A stretch of DNA of 64,000 nucleotides, from positions 62,001-126,000 of the forward strand of contig JAHBVF010000007.1 in NCBI GenBank assembly GCA_019637685.1, in the 5' to 3' direction. Source of the DNA: Caldilineaceae bacterium (GTDB taxonomy: Bacteria; Chloroflexota; Anaerolineae; Caldilineales; Caldilineaceae). Made by a program: the position numbers and the translations under genes. Under the pieces are notes generated by a model that worked only from the letters and a program-made list of their open reading frames with translations, was not told the origin of the DNA and searched no databases. This document shows positions 8,345 to 17,205 of this stretch, piece after piece. Numbering within the stretch: the first letter of the stretch is position 1; each line of letters opens with the position of its first letter.

Positions 8345-9304
8345 CTACAACACTTTGACCCAGGCGATCCGTTCCCGCCGCCAGGTATAGGTGGCAGCCA
8401 GCCCGCCTGCTGCGGTGGGGATAATAGCCGGATAGGAATACTCGCCCGGTTCGGTCTCCAGGTCTATACGCTCCGGCCAGCTTTGCCCGTTGTCCGCGGA
8501 AATAAGCACAGATAGGGGCGTGCGCGCCCGATCTTCCACCGGATTGCAGATCAGCGCCAGCCGCCCGTCGGCCATCCGGGCCACATCCAGCCCGCTATTA
8601 TTGTTGGGCAAGTCCGTGGGAACAATTTCGCTCCACGAACGCCCCCCATCCGCCGAATCGCTGCGACAGACCCGTCCACAGGTGCTGCGCAGGAGCATAT
8701 GCACCTGGCCTGGCGCAGATTCCCACAGCGTCGGCTGGATGACCCCTTTCCCGCCACACCGCGTCCGGTCCAGCGGGATCAACGGCGTGGCCTGCCAGGT
8801 GACGCCGCTATCCTCGCTGCGATCGACAAACGCGTCCCAGTGCGTGCGAGTTTCCAGAGACGCCCCTGCCAGCCATGCACCGTCGGCCAGCAGAATCGGT
8901 TTGTTTTTCACCGGCCCGCGTCCCCCGGCATCGCCAGGGACAAGCGGTGCTGGATCGCTCCACGAACGGCCCCCATCCCAGGACACTGCTGTATACGTGC
9001 GCCAGGCAGGAATTTGCGGACCCACTTTGAACCAGAGATGCACTCCGCCCTCCTCGGCCCGAAAGATGACGGGATTCCAGTGGGCGCTCTCCTCCGCCTT
9101 TGCCACCAGCCGGGGCGCGGACCAGCCACCGGTCACGCCGCGCTGGGCGGACCAGATGGCCACGTCGTCCGCGCTCTCCCGGCTACCCCCAAACCAAACG
9201 ACCAGAAAGCCGCCGTCGTCCCGCTCTATCAGCGAGGAGGCATGACAGGAAGCAAAGGGACGCTCGTCGGAAAAGATGTGTTCGATCTGCATAGCTATCT
9301 CCAT
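8345..9304 (-). CDS. Sialidase-like BNR repeat protein (BNR_2 family)
   Basis: This 319-residue protein follows the BNR_2 layout closely: SCHASSLIERDDGGFLVVWF, GGSRES, NPVIFRAEEGGVHLWFKVG, VKNKPILLADGAWLAG, IQPTLWES, LPNNNSGLDVARMADGR and GEYSYPAIIPTAAGG. Four Asp-box motifs mark the propeller blades (SWDGGRSW, SEDSGVTW, SADGGRSW, SADNGQSW). No signal peptide is seen, so it appears cytoplasmic, as in many Chloroflexota relatives. The family includes exo-sialidases and other glycoside-acting enzymes; the exact sugar is unknown. GGAG lies six bases before an internal Met codon (starting at 9292), which may be the true start, four codons in. Confidence 0.88.
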   Translation of the reverse strand: MEIAMQIEHIFSDERPFASCHASSLIERDDGGFLVVWFGGSRESADDVAIWSAQRGVTGGWSAPRLVAKAEESAHWNPVIFRAEEGGVHLWFKVGPQIPAWRTYTAVSWDGGRSWSDPAPLVPGDAGGRGPVKNKPILLADGAWLAGASLETRTHWDAFVDRSEDSGVTWQATPLIPLDRTRCGGKGVIQPTLWESAPGQVHMLLRSTCGRVCRSDSADGGRSWSEIVPTDLPNNNSGLDVARMADGRLALICNPVEDRARTPLSVLISADNGQSWPERIDLETEPGEYSYPAIIPTAAGGLAATYTWRRERIAWVKVL

Positions 9305-9430
9305 AGGTGGGTTGACAAGCAGTCATACAGGCGGGGAGTCGGGCTGCTTCCCAAAGGTTGAACTTCTCGAAACTCTCCCCTGTCTGTCCTCCCTCCCGTT
9401 CTGAATTTACCCGCCATTTTTTGCCAGCCG

Positions 9431-9460
9431 TTGACGCTCTGCCCAATTTTGACATATACT
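9431..9460 (+). promoter_or_regulatory. Consensus sigma-70 promoter of the SIR2/STAND operon
   Basis: TTGACG (9431-9436) and TATACT (9455-9460) are separated by 18 bases. A start near 9467 would give a leader of about 28 bases to the ATG at 9495. This is one of the best promoters in the window and indicates that the downstream operon is genuinely expressed. Confidence 0.8.
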
Positions 9461-9494
9461 GTCCCCAATACGCAATAACAATTTACCAACACAC

Positions 9495-12400
9495 ATGCCT
9501 ATGCAGCCACTGATTGCCGAATTGGCCGATCTGATCATTAAAGATAACGCGATCCTTTTTGTCGGCTCCCAATTGGGGGCGGACAGCGAACACCCCCCTG
9601 TGGTGGAACGCATCGCGGACGCGCTGGCCGCGCGTATCGACTACAAGCGGGCCGATCGATCCCTGCCTGCTGTGGCCCGGGACTACGAAGTGCTGCAAGG
9701 CAGAGCCGCGCTCATCCTCGCCCTGCGCGAAGAGCTGGCACGCCAGCAATCCGGGCCGGATTCCATCCACCAGTTGATTGCGGACGCGGTCCTGCCCACC
9801 ACCAAACTCATCACCACCCGCTTTGATCAGGTGCTGGAGAATGCGCTGACCCAATTCCACAAGCCCTACGTGCTAATCGTGCGGGACACCGATGTACCCT
9901 TTTTCGACGAATCCAAAGTCACTGTCATCAAAATTCAGGGTGACATTGCCCAGCCCGACAGTCTGGTCATCACCGAAGACGATGTGGACGCGTTCATCAG
10001 CAATCTGCCAACCCTCAGCGATATTGTGCGCGCCTATTTTGCCACCAAAACCCTTATCTTCCTGGGCTACGATCTCAGCAGCAGCCATTTCAAGCGCTTC
10101 TTCCATCAGGTCACCCGCAACCTCAGCGTCTATCGGCGCACAGCCTATGCCATTGTGCGCGAGCCAAATGAGGAAATGGATGAGATAGGGCAACGCTACT
10201 GGAAAAACCAGAACGTGGAAATTCTTTTCCACAACCCGCTGACCTTTCTGGAAGGGATCGCCCAGATTGTCAAGACAGCCCGGACAGCCGCCAGCGCACA
10301 GAATCCCCGCCCAGCCGCCACCCCGCGCCTGCCCCTGCCGCCCCATCCCTACAAAGGGCTGCAACCCTACAGCGCGGCGGACGCGCCCATCTTTGCCGGG
10401 CGTGGCCAAGAGAGTATGCAGCTTGCCAATCGGGTGCTGGCCAATCGGCTGACAGTTCTCTACGGCGAAAGCGGCGTGGGCAAAAGCAGCCTGCTGCACG
10501 CCGGTCTGGGCACACGGATGACCGCGGCCCAGGGTCTGCTGGCCGTGGCCATCCCGGAGCCAGACCGGCCGCTGGCAGAGAATCTCCACACAAGCCTGCT
10601 CGCCGCGGCCCGCGGCACTGGTTTACAGCCTAAAAGCGGGGGCGATCTGTCGGACGATCTATCCTCCCTCGTCCGCGCGGTGCAGAGAGAACTGGACGGG
10701 CCGGTCGTGCTGGCTGTGGATCAGGCGGAACAATTCTTCCTCGTCTATACGGACGAGGAGCAAAGAGCAGCTTTGGAACAATTGAAGCAGTTTCTGGCCG
10801 ACCGCAGCCTGGACCTGCGCTTTGTCATCAGCATCCGCGAGGATGCCTTGGGCGATCTGCAACCTCTGGAAGCGATACTGCCCGATGTCCTCAATGTGCG
10901 CTATCGAGTGGAGCGGCTGAGACAGGAATCTGCCCGGGATGCCATTGAGAATCCCGCCGCGCTCTATGGCATAAACTGGGAACCCGCGCTGGTCCAGCGG
11001 CTGCTGAACGACCTGACCGACCCCGAATCCAACGCCATTGGCCCCGCCCAGTTGCAGATCAACTGCGAACGGCTCTATCGGGAAACAATCACCCGCGACC
11101 CGGACCCGCCCCAAACAATCACACTCGCCCTCTTCGAGTCCCTGGGCAACACTACTTCTCTGCTCGGCGACTATTTGTCCCAGGCGCTTCAAACCCTGGA
11201 CCCCGCCCAGCAGCCACCGGCCCGGGGCCTGCTGGGCACACTGGTTAGCAGCAGCGGCGCGAAACTGCGTCTAACCCTGGACGAGCTGGCCCGCGCGGGG
11301 GAGATGCCACCTGGCGAAACCCTCTCCATTCTCGACGCGCTGGTAGAACAGTCTCTGGTGCGCCGCATCTCCCGGCCCGGTTTCGGGGGGCGAGAGGGCG
11401 ACGGACCCCTGCGCGACGAATTCGAATTGAGCCACGACTCGCTGATTCCTCGGGTGGTCTCCTGGCTGGGCGACGATTTCTGGGCAGCGCAAAAAGCCCG
11501 GGAAATTTTACGCCAGGCCGCGCCCGAATGGGCAAAGCGAGCGCGGCTGCTCCCCGCCGATGATCTGCGCCTGGCCTCCCGGCGCAAGAGCCAACTGCGC
11601 CTGACCGACGTAGAAGCGGCCCTGCTCTACGCATCCGCGGTCACCTACGCCACGCCTGTGGACGATTGGCAAGACGTCCTGCCTTCAGAAGAGCAGCGGG
11701 CCACCCTCCTCGGCCTGCTGGATCATCCGGATGAGCAGGCACGCGCCCAGGCCGCCCGCCAATTGGTCCGTTTCCCCGACGCAGAAACCAGCGAACGGCT
11801 GGGCCAACAGGCCAGGGGCGACCCGAACGGGGCCGTGCGCAGCGCCGCGATCACAGCCCTGGCTGGTCAATTGCAGAGCGCGGGGGCAGCCATAGCGGGG
11901 CCGGGTGTGGCCGCGTTGACCGCGGGCCTGGATCAGCCCGCGGCTGACACCCGCGGAGATTTTGGCCCTCAGGCGCTCGTCACCCTGCGCGATCTGGCCC
12001 CGGCCAGCGATCCCCTGCTCCCCCCCGCGCTGCGCTCCACCATCCAGCGCAAAGTTTGGCTGGCCCGTTGGCGACGCAATGGGGAAGCAATTCTGCGCGC
12101 AACCGTCCGCGGGGCGCAGGGTGGATTTTGGGGATTGGGATTGGGCGTGGGTCTCTTTTTGGGGCTGAATATTTTTATCGCCGGCAATTTTACCCTGTCC
12201 CTGCTGCGCCAAAATCTTGACTCAATGATCTTTGGCATCAGCGCTGGCATTCCGATTATGGGGCTTATCGGCGGGTTGGCCGGGGCTGCCACCGCGCTGG
12301 GCGGAACGATTTATCGCCATCTGGCCGACAACCCGGACGAAAGGCATCTCTGGCTGATCCAGACAGGCAGCGGTGCGCTCTCTATGAGTGTGGGTTGGCT

Positions 12401-12719
12401 CGTCTTTTCCATTGTCATGCCCGGTGATGTGCGCCTGTGGCAGACGCTTCTGGCCGGTCTGTTGTTGGGTGCATTGCTGGCCGCAGGCTCCGCAGTGCCC
12501 ACAGCGCTCCTGGGCTGGCCCCGGCTGCTGCGGCTGGCACTCTCGTTCGTGGCAGGCGTCCTGGCATTTTTCCTGCTGGACGCGCTCTCGCTCATTTACA
12601 ACGCGGTTCCCTGGTGGCTGATAGTAATGGGTCTGGTCGCCGGTGCAGGTTTCTTTTGGGGTTTGAATCCCAAAGAGGAATCGCAGATCCAATTCAAAAA
12701 AACACGAAATACCCTATGA
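9495..12719 (+). CDS. SIR2-like / STAND NTPase / HEAT-like / membrane-anchored protein
   Basis: This 1074-residue fusion starts with a SIR2-like domain (about 1-265): ILFVGSQLGAD, LITTRFDQVLENAL and TLIFLGYDLSSSHFKRFF. Next is an nSTAND1 NTPase (about 290-620) introduced by HPYKGLQPYSAADAPIFAGR. It has Walker A GESGVGKSS at 324-332 and Walker B VVLAVDQAEQFF with Asp409. A repeat-like helical region resembling HEAT units follows (about 720-850), and then roughly six membrane helices from residue 877 to near the end. STAND proteins oligomerise on ligand binding; SIR2 partners in defence systems degrade NAD+. Here the usual Asn of the TTN-D motif is Arg, so NADase activity is uncertain. Its stop overlaps the next ATG (ATGA). 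Confidence 0.88.
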   Translation: MPMQPLIAELADLIIKDNAILFVGSQLGADSEHPPVVERIADALAARIDYKRADRSLPAVARDYEVLQGRAALILALREELARQQSGPDSIHQLIADAVLPTTKLITTRFDQVLENALTQFHKPYVLIVRDTDVPFFDESKVTVIKIQGDIAQPDSLVITEDDVDAFISNLPTLSDIVRAYFATKTLIFLGYDLSSSHFKRFFHQVTRNLSVYRRTAYAIVREPNEEMDEIGQRYWKNQNVEILFHNPLTFLEGIAQIVKTARTAASAQNPRPAATPRLPLPPHPYKGLQPYSAADAPIFAGRGQESMQLANRVLANRLTVLYGESGVGKSSLLHAGLGTRMTAAQGLLAVAIPEPDRPLAENLHTSLLAAARGTGLQPKSGGDLSDDLSSLVRAVQRELDGPVVLAVDQAEQFFLVYTDEEQRAALEQLKQFLADRSLDLRFVISIREDALGDLQPLEAILPDVLNVRYRVERLRQESARDAIENPAALYGINWEPALVQRLLNDLTDPESNAIGPAQLQINCERLYRETITRDPDPPQTITLALFESLGNTTSLLGDYLSQALQTLDPAQQPPARGLLGTLVSSSGAKLRLTLDELARAGEMPPGETLSILDALVEQSLVRRISRPGFGGREGDGPLRDEFELSHDSLIPRVVSWLGDDFWAAQKAREILRQAAPEWAKRARLLPADDLRLASRRKSQLRLTDVEAALLYASAVTYATPVDDWQDVLPSEEQRATLLGLLDHPDEQARAQAARQLVRFPDAETSERLGQQARGDPNGAVRSAAITALAGQLQSAGAAIAGPGVAALTAGLDQPAADTRGDFGPQALVTLRDLAPASDPLLPPALRSTIQRKVWLARWRRNGEAILRATVRGAQGGFWGLGLGVGLFLGLNIFIAGNFTLSLLRQNLDSMIFGISAGIPIMGLIGGLAGAATALGGTIYRHLADNPDERHLWLIQTGSGALSMSVGWLVFSIVMPGDVRLWQTLLAGLLLGALLAAGSAVPTALLGWPRLLRLALSFVAGVLAFFLLDALSLIYNAVPWWLIVMGLVAGAGFFWGLNPKEESQIQFKKTRNTL

Positions 12720-15142
12720 ACAATCGCTTTCTGATTCTGATCCTTTGCTGTGGGCTGGTGGTGTCGGCCTGTAGCGATGCGCGTATACAAAACGACAGCC
12801 AGCGCGTTGCCGAAGCCGAAGCGCGTCGCGCCAATGCCTTCTCCCGCGTCGACGGCCAGGAAAACCCCTTGCCCCCCGGCCAGACCACACAGCTACGGAT
12901 GGGCGACAGTCTGCGCGTGGACAAAGACGGCCACGTCATCCTGCGCTTGCCCGATCTGGTGACAGTAGAAGTTCTGCGCCAGGGAGAGTTGCAAGTGCAG
13001 CAACTCTCGGCGGATGGGCCATCGTCCCTGGTGGCCTTGCGCCAGAGCACAGGCACGTTCCTCAACGAACTCCAAACCGGCCAGGACAGCCCATCACGCC
13101 GCCTGGAAATCCAGTCAGACTTCGCCACCATCACCGCCACCGGAACCCAATTTCTTGTGGTCCGGGAAGCAGAAACACCCCTGGAATGGGTCCTGGCGTT
13201 GGATGCCGATGACAGCGATCTGACTGTATCCGCCAACGGGGTAACCCGCTCGGCTGCCACAGGCACAGCGTACTGGATTGCACCCATTGGCCCGCCTTCC
13301 CAGCCCATCGCCATTCCACCCGCCCAAGCGGTGGCCTGGGCCGACGCGCTGCGCGCGGGCACATTTCCGGGCGAAGTGGGAGACGCGCTTTGGCATCCCG
13401 CGGATGTGCTGCTGGACAGCGGAGAAGCGACGGGTGACAGCGCGGCCGGCGGTTCTCTGCGCCTGGGCGACATTGGGATCGATCTGGCCCCACTGGAAGA
13501 AACAGAGCCAGCCACCTATAGCCGACGCGACTGCAATGGGGATGGCATCTCCGACATTGCCAGCAAAAATGGCAAACTGCTCTTTGATCTGCGGTCGGTG
13601 GCGGGCCGGGTGCGCGGCGTGGATGTCACAGTGAGCAACCTGTCACCGACGGACACCCTGCGCGTTTTCAACCCAGCCTACGAGCCGCTGGAACTTGAGA
13701 GCACCCGCCTGCAACGGCGCAACGATACAATTCTGGGGGTGCGCTCCCAGGCCGAATTGGGCCAGCAACCCTTCCATTACGCGGAACTGTCCCTGGCCGA
13801 TGGCTGCTTTCTGGGCATCAGCCTGACGCCACCAGAGGCGGACGACAGCCCCGGCGCGCTCCGTTCGGGCATCCCCGAACCGCTCTGTATTGTCAGCGCT
13901 GCCGGGCTAAACCTGCGCCGGGGGCCAGACACCTCTTTTGCCCCGCCCATCCGCCTGCTGCGCCGGGGCGATCAGATCATTCCCCTGGGCCGCACGGCTG
14001 GTGGCGGCTGGATTCGTGTGCAAACACAGGATGACGGAACCGAAGGCTGGGTCAGTGCCAATCCCCAATACGTAGTTTGTGCCGTACTGGTGGAGAGTCT
14101 GGTCTCGCTCGCCGCACCGCCTACGCCTGTCAGCGGCCAGGTCCAGCCGTCGGTCAACACATCGGTCAGTCCCACGCCTTCAGCCCGCACGTGGCAGGTC
14201 CCCCGCCTGCTCGCACCGGCGGATGAGGTGAGCTTTGACGCAGAATCGACTGTCGAACTGCGCTGGTCCGCGGTCCCGCGGGCCGAGAGCAGTCGGGGGC
14301 CGGGGCTGGCGCGTGCTTTGCCCCGCGGCCACAGCCAAGACTCTCTGCTGAAGGACGACGAGTATTATCAGGTTACTATCCGTTTTTCGCCCGCGGTCGG
14401 TACAATCTGGAGCGATGTCCACCTGCTCAAAGAAAGCAGCTTCGTTGTGCCAGCCTATCTCAACAGCCGGGAAATGTCCTGGGATCAGCGCTACGGGTGG
14501 TCGGTGGCCGTTGTACAACGCCCCCCTATGGGCGAGGTAAAAATGCTCAGCCCAGGGAGCAAAGAACGGGTTTTCTATTGGTATTTACGTCCTACGGCCA
14601 CGCCAACCCCAACCGAACTGGGCAGCGAACCCACTGCGACACCAACGCGGCCGCCCGCGACATCCACAGCCACACCTGTGCCGTCAGCCACACCCGTGCC
14701 ATCGGCCACGCCAGCACTTTCGGCCACCAGCACCGCCACACCGACTCCCAATCTGTCGTCCACGCCTACAGCCACACCTTCAGCAACGGCCACGGATATG
14801 GCTACGCCACCCCGAACACCCACGCCTACGGAAACAGCAATGGCCTCCCCCACCGCGACAGCCACCCCTACGCCCTTGCCTGCCAGTAGCCCTACCGCGA
14901 CAGCCACTTCCACACCCTTGCCTGTCGGTTCGCCCACAGCGACCCATACCGCGCTGGCGACCAGCTCACCCACGGCTTCCCCCACGCCGTTGCCCACCAA
15001 CTCGCCCACAGCCACATTCACACCGCTGCCCATCGCTACACCGACAGCTACCCTTACTGTAGCGCCGCCCCCCACGCCAACAGCCACAAATACGCTCCCG
15101 CCATCCGCTACACCGACATCGACGAGGGGTGCGCCCCCCTAG
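12716..15142 (+). CDS. FecR-type lipoprotein with SH3b domain and Thr/Pro tail
   Basis: The start ATG 12716 overlaps the stop of the STAND gene (ATGA), so translation is coupled. The 808-residue product begins with a lipoprotein signal (LILILCCGLVVSAC, Cys19-20 region). It then has a FecR-like domain (GDSLRVDKDGHVILRLPD...FATITATGTQFLVV), a Ca-loop-like DCNGDGISDI near residue 270 and an SH3b domain at about 390-455 (GLNLRRGPDTSF...GWVSANPQY). An Ig-like region follows and then a low-complexity Thr-Pro-Ala-rich tail from about 625 to the end. It should be exported and lipid-anchored, the tail acting as a wall-spanning stalk. It is paralogous to the next gene over the first 400 residues. Confidence 0.85.
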   Translation: MNNRFLILILCCGLVVSACSDARIQNDSQRVAEAEARRANAFSRVDGQENPLPPGQTTQLRMGDSLRVDKDGHVILRLPDLVTVEVLRQGELQVQQLSADGPSSLVALRQSTGTFLNELQTGQDSPSRRLEIQSDFATITATGTQFLVVREAETPLEWVLALDADDSDLTVSANGVTRSAATGTAYWIAPIGPPSQPIAIPPAQAVAWADALRAGTFPGEVGDALWHPADVLLDSGEATGDSAAGGSLRLGDIGIDLAPLEETEPATYSRRDCNGDGISDIASKNGKLLFDLRSVAGRVRGVDVTVSNLSPTDTLRVFNPAYEPLELESTRLQRRNDTILGVRSQAELGQQPFHYAELSLADGCFLGISLTPPEADDSPGALRSGIPEPLCIVSAAGLNLRRGPDTSFAPPIRLLRRGDQIIPLGRTAGGGWIRVQTQDDGTEGWVSANPQYVVCAVLVESLVSLAAPPTPVSGQVQPSVNTSVSPTPSARTWQVPRLLAPADEVSFDAESTVELRWSAVPRAESSRGPGLARALPRGHSQDSLLKDDEYYQVTIRFSPAVGTIWSDVHLLKESSFVVPAYLNSREMSWDQRYGWSVAVVQRPPMGEVKMLSPGSKERVFYWYLRPTATPTPTELGSEPTATPTRPPATSTATPVPSATPVPSATPALSATSTATPTPNLSSTPTATPSATATDMATPPRTPTPTETAMASPTATATPTPLPASSPTATATSTPLPVGSPTATHTALATSSPTASPTPLPTNSPTATFTPLPIATPTATLTVAPPPTPTATNTLPPSATPTSTRGAPP
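14590..15139 (+). repeat. Low-complexity Thr/Pro/Ala coding repeat
   Basis: Degenerate tandem codons for TPTATP-like units fill the last 180 residues of the first FecR lipoprotein. The DNA repeats (ACAGCCACxCC-like, CCCACGCC) are imperfect, with no uniform spacers, so this is a protein stalk and not a CRISPR array. Such tracts are prone to slippage and length variation. Confidence 0.8.
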
Positions 15143-15160
15143 AAAAAGGATGACCGATCC

Positions 15161-17101
15161 ATGAAATATCTTCAGCCAGCGCAACTGCTACTTTTGGCGT
15201 TCCTGATGGCTGCCTGTGGGGGCAATGCCACACCGCCTGCTTTTGCCCAGGCCAATGCAGACAAAACAACTGTCACTGTGCGGTTGGCAGGCAACAGCCA
15301 ATCTTTGCAGCCACCGGACAGCGCCCAATTGCAGGTGGGCGATGGCGTGCAAGTAGATGAAGGCGGCCGCGCGTTTCTGCGTTTTTCCGACTTCCTGACA
15401 GTGGAAGTGCTGCGCGCGGGCGACCTGCAGGTGCAGGAACTGGCCCTATCCGAACAGTCCGCGCTGGCGGCCTTTGGCCAGAGCGGCGGCGCGTTCGTCA
15501 ACAATTTAGAGCCGGGCGCGGGTGGGGTTGCCCGTCGCGTAACAGTGGAAAGCGACTTTGCAGTCGTCACCGCCACAGGAACCCGGTTTTTGGTGGTCAA
15601 AGAAGCCAATTCGCCCCTGGAATGGCTGCTTGGGGTGGACGCGGGCGTCGATGACCTGACAGTGCAGGCCAAAAACGATCCCAGCCGCGAGAACCCGACG
15701 ATCAAACCCGTGGGCAGCGGTGTGGCCCGCTGGATTGCACCGGTGGGCGTGCCCAGCGCGGGAATCGATTACGATCAGGCGGCAGTCAACAGTTGGCTGG
15801 CCGGGGTGGAGCAGGGCAAACCCGTGCCGGATATTGGCGAAGTGCTCTGGTCCCACGCCGACATGCGCATAAACACAGGAAGTTTGACCGAAACTCTACG
15901 ACCGGGTACGCCGCTGGATATGGGTGGCGTCGGTGTCTCTGTGGCGCAGAAAAGCGCATTTGGCCGGGCCAACTATACGGCTCAGGACTGCAACGGAGAC
16001 GGGATCAACGATGTGCTCGTGCAGAACGGCATCATCCGCCTGGACTATCGGACCCTTCTGCAGCGGGTGCGGGCCGTGGATGTGACGCTCATGGCCGGGG
16101 ATGTGCCCGCCACTGGCTCTGTCACTGTATTGGACCCGGCAGAGGCACCCATCACACGAACCCCGTTTGAGATTGCCCCAGGCCAGGGCGATGTCATCTC
16201 ACTGCGCTCCGATCAGCCATATCACTACGCGGAGATCGCCATCGCAGACGGCTGTTTTCTCGGCTTCAGCCTGACCCCGCCTGGCCCAGCGGATGACCGG
16301 ACCGCACCCGTGCCCGCGGTGGATGAATGGCCGCCCCGCGCGGCCACTGTCGAACCCACAGCCACACCGACGGCAGCCTACACGCCTCCCACTCCTGTCT
16401 ACGTGCCGCCCACAGCCACGTCCATTCCCTCTTCCCCGGCTGACATAAACATCGACGGGAACCCCGACGATTGGCAGCTTGCCGCCGAGCAGAACCGAAC
16501 CCGTTGGGTCAGTTTTGATACGATTGTCTACGACGAAGGGTGCAGCAGGCACGCGCCCTATGCCCTGGTGGAGCGGGTGGACCTGCGCGGCCGGGCCATC
16601 TTCAGCTATGACGAGAACTGGCTCTATGTGGCCTTTTTAGTCGAAGATGACGGCTTCGTCGGCTACACAGGCCAGGACCTGCGCTTCTTTCTTTCCGACG
16701 CGCCCCAACTGTTGCTGGATTTAAACCTGGACGGGGACGCCAACAGCACCCGCGTCAACGAAGACGACAAGCAGATCGACTTTCGCGTCGGGATAGAAGA
16801 ACCGGGAGACAGCCCGGCGATGGCCTTCTGGGATCTGGGGCCGGGCCAGGCGGTCGCCCATCTGCTGGATGCGCCCATTGCCGCCACAGCCACCAATACC
16901 GGCTATTTTGTGGAGGCAGCCATCCCCTGGGAAGTGCTGGGCATTGAACCGGTGGGCCAACTGCGCCTGGGCGTGGCGGCCAGCGTCAGCGACAACGACA
17001 CGCCAGGCACAAATGCGCAGGAATGTATGATCTCCACCGCGCCGGAACGGGAGTGGGCGAATCCGACGACCTGGGGTGTTCTGACACTGGAAGGACGATA
17101 A
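15161..17101 (+). CDS. FecR-type lipoprotein with C-terminal CBM9-like domain
   Basis: This 646-residue protein starts 18 bases after its paralogue. A lipoprotein signal (LLLLAFLMAAC) leads into a FecR-like domain (GDGVQVDEGGRAFLRFSD...FAVVTATGTRFLVV), a DCNGDGINDV calcium-loop-like motif near residue 275, and a short Pro/Thr linker. The C-terminal 215 residues (from INIDGNPDDWQLA) have the order of family 9 carbohydrate-binding/DOMON-like domains: DENWLYVAFLVEDDGF, GYFVEAAIPWEVLG and QLRLGVAASVSDND. It is likely exported and may bind glycans or wall polymer. It shares its first 400 residues with the preceding gene but replaces the SH3b and Thr-rich tail, pointing to duplication and domain swapping. 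Confidence 0.85.
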   Translation: MKYLQPAQLLLLAFLMAACGGNATPPAFAQANADKTTVTVRLAGNSQSLQPPDSAQLQVGDGVQVDEGGRAFLRFSDFLTVEVLRAGDLQVQELALSEQSALAAFGQSGGAFVNNLEPGAGGVARRVTVESDFAVVTATGTRFLVVKEANSPLEWLLGVDAGVDDLTVQAKNDPSRENPTIKPVGSGVARWIAPVGVPSAGIDYDQAAVNSWLAGVEQGKPVPDIGEVLWSHADMRINTGSLTETLRPGTPLDMGGVGVSVAQKSAFGRANYTAQDCNGDGINDVLVQNGIIRLDYRTLLQRVRAVDVTLMAGDVPATGSVTVLDPAEAPITRTPFEIAPGQGDVISLRSDQPYHYAEIAIADGCFLGFSLTPPGPADDRTAPVPAVDEWPPRAATVEPTATPTAAYTPPTPVYVPPTATSIPSSPADINIDGNPDDWQLAAEQNRTRWVSFDTIVYDEGCSRHAPYALVERVDLRGRAIFSYDENWLYVAFLVEDDGFVGYTGQDLRFFLSDAPQLLLDLNLDGDANSTRVNEDDKQIDFRVGIEEPGDSPAMAFWDLGPGQAVAHLLDAPIAATATNTGYFVEAAIPWEVLGIEPVGQLRLGVAASVSDNDTPGTNAQECMISTAPEREWANPTTWGVLTLEGR

Positions 17102-17205
17102 CAATGGGCTACTGCGCGCTGGGCAGGCGAGACATTTATTCTCTTTGAACTCTGGTACGCGCCGGGCCAGAAGCGAACCGTGACAATACAAGTGGAGTGC
17201 TGAGA

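Noticed and set aside
9495..12719. Classification as a known Avs5-type defence protein
   Set aside because: Avs5 also joins SIR2 and STAND parts, but this protein has membrane helices, nSTAND1 features and FecR neighbours, so I did not use the name.
14590..15139. Repeated CCxACxGCC words looked like a repeat array
   Set aside because: It is the Thr/Pro-rich coding tail of the FecR lipoprotein; units vary and there are no spacers.
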